DNA of 37,121 nt from Marinibactrum halimedae (GTDB lineage: Bacteria; Pseudomonadota; Gammaproteobacteria; Pseudomonadales; Cellvibrionaceae). Position numbers and translations under genes: made by a program. The notes under the pieces are model-generated. The model was given only the letters and a program-made list of their open reading frames with translations, was not told where the DNA came from and searched no databases. How positions within the stretch are numbered: position 1 is the first letter of the stretch; the number at the start of each line of letters is the position of its first letter. The stretch lies in contig NZ_JAJQVM010000042.1 in assembly GCF_021234875.1 (NCBI RefSeq), positions 1-37,121 on the forward strand. Reading direction: 5' to 3'. Below are positions 36,268 through 37,121 of this stretch, in pieces.

Positions 36268-36735
36268 TCAATCAATTAATGTCTTTAGCGCCGATCTTCG
36301 CTCGGATTCAGGCATCATTGCAAGGTTAAGTGAACGTAATGTGTTTACGCGCCGTGTAATTTCATCCATCACAGAAAAGAAAGCGGCTTTAACGTTTTCC
36401 TCCGTATCTTGTAATTTGGATGGGTCGGGTAAGCCCCAATGCAGTTGAATAGTATGACCAAACCACACCGGGCAAGCTTCATTGGCGGCAGTGTCGCAAA
36501 CGGTGATGACAATGTCTGGCTGAATGGCTTCAAAATCATTCCAAGATTGGCTGCGTAAGCCTTGGGTAGAAATATGGCGTTCTTGTAAATATTTCAAAGT
36601 GAGAGGGTGAACTTCACCCGATGGCGCGCTGCCGGCGCTGAAGGCGGTCAGTTCCCCTTCAGACAAATGATTGGTGATGGCTTCACTAAGGATACTTCGG
36701 CAGCGATTGTGAGTACAAATATAAAGAATTTTCAT
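36268..36735 (-). CDS. arsC: Arsenate reductase, low-molecular-weight phosphatase type
   Basis: Thioredoxin-coupled enzyme that reduces arsenate to arsenite for export by Acr3. The 155 residues start at ATG 36735 ([14 protein letters not shown]). The catalytic P-loop is CTHNRCRS (C-x5-R-S), and the two further redox cysteines are in [13 protein letters not shown], the usual triple-cysteine relay. The upstream open frame to 36807 has no similarity. No arsR-like coding frame was found between the start and the right terminal repeat; the regulator may lie beyond the repeat or elsewhere. Ribosome-site complementarity is poor. Confidence 0.93.
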   Translation of the reverse strand: MKILYICTHNRCRSILSEAITNHLSEGELTAFSAGSAPSGEVHPLTLKYLQERHISTQGLRSQSWNDFEAIQPDIVITVCDTAANEACPVWFGHTIQLHWGLPDPSKLQDTEENVKAAFFSVMDEITRRVNTLRSLNLAMMPESERRSALKTLID

Positions 36736-36992
36736 GGAAGGGGTGGGGCCATATAAAATGTTGAATGAGTGAGGTTTGAGAGAGTGGCTTGATGGTTTTT
36801 TAAGCACTCTACAGACCTATCCTTTACGGGCCTTTATCTTAGCGTGTTTCAGTCTTATACACATCCTTTTTTATTTCTTTCAAGAAGAGGCCATAAAATT
36901 GTCAAGAAAGGTTCTACCGTTTTTTTTAATGACACTCTCAACTGAAGTTTGCTTTAACGTTATAAAACTGCAATTGTGGCAAAATCAAACTG
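36736..36992. other. Upstream region of arsC up to the right terminal repeat
   Basis: About 260 bases of AT-rich DNA that should hold the ars promoter. Six-frame reading gave no ArsR-like fragment. A plus-strand frame at 36776-37030 begins with TTG and runs into the repeat; it is not credible as a gene. Confidence 0.5.
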
Positions 36993-37121
36993 AAGGGAAC
37001 CTCTATAAATTCGTTTTTTTAGCGCGATAATTTTCTAATTTTTTCTACCGGAACATTTACCGAAAATAATTATCATTACGCATTTATTTACAAAAATATT
37101 GGATAAAAATTCGTTCTTTTG
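36993..37121 (-). repeat. Right copy of 129-bp terminal inverted repeat
   Basis: Exact reverse complement of 1-129. Its inner edge (aagggaacctc) abuts non-coding DNA upstream of arsC, while the left copy abuts a disrupted gene. Two unrelated flanks joined to one identical sequence indicate a mobile or otherwise multicopy element, or an assembly fork. The Fur-box-like site recurs at 37062-37080. Confidence 0.93.

Noticed and set aside
36776-37030. 84-residue plus-strand frame entering the right repeat
   Set aside because: TTG start, AT-rich composition, no ribosome site, and its end is repeat sequence.

Overview
The window looks like a chromosomal contig from a marine-type gammaproteobacterium of moderate GC. 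Evidence for this is the crcB-serS-SUMT order (familiar from Pseudomonas-like chromosomes), a sigma-28-type promoter before a chemotaxis receptor, a plant-type glutathione reductase, Tat-exported redox enzymes, and an Oar-like TonB-dependent receptor. Nothing resembles a phage, plasmid or CRISPR locus. Both ends are the same 129-bp AT-rich sequence in inverted orientation, so the contig probably stops inside a multicopy repeat such as an insertion sequence end. The left copy decapitates the TonB receptor gene exactly at the repeat edge.

Layout. 1-2735: terminal repeat with a Fur-box-like site, 5'-truncated TonB receptor, terminator. 2.8-9.9 kb (+): fluoride channel crcB, serS, uroporphyrinogen-III methyltransferase, methyl-accepting chemotaxis protein, a small charged protein, glutathione reductase, a small membrane protein. 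9.9-18.4 kb (+): an accessory block headed by a 1388-residue kinase / degenerate cyclase / STAND-ATPase / helical-repeat fusion of the kind linked to TOMM peptide clusters. It is followed by an exported monoheme protein, a 185-residue protein with a duplicated R-Q-S-x-x-x-N-P motif, an unrecognised 312-residue protein and a group II truncated haemoglobin.

18.4-25.4 kb (-): a periplasmic redox operon. In transcription order it encodes a [2Fe-2S] subunit and a molybdopterin subunit of a xanthine-dehydrogenase-family hydroxylase, a small cytochrome c, a flavocytochrome-c-type flavoprotein, SoxX, a SoxY relative ending in P-A-C-V-E instead of GGCGG, SoxZ and SoxA. SoxB and SoxCD are absent. The likely logic is that SoxXA loads a substrate onto the SoxYZ-like cysteine arm, while FccAB and the molybdenum enzyme pass electrons to c-type cytochromes. 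The true substrate is unknown.

25.8-27.7 kb: two small unrecognised minus-strand genes and repeat-containing intergenic DNA. 27.7-35.0 kb (-): a compact RDD / SpoIIM-like / DUF4129-like / DUF4350-like / MoxR / DUF58 operon with stop-start overlaps. 35.2-36.7 kb (-): acr3 and arsC for arsenic resistance, without a visible arsR before the right terminal repeat.

A theme across the window is short tandem duplication, most often of 15 bp, both in intergenic DNA (14-, 15-, 17- and 21-bp units) and in frame inside genes (kinase SHLEY repeats, the SoxX linker, SoxA). The strongest candidates for undescribed biology are the SoxB-less PACVE-arm Sox/molybdenum operon and the neighbouring kinase-haem operon.
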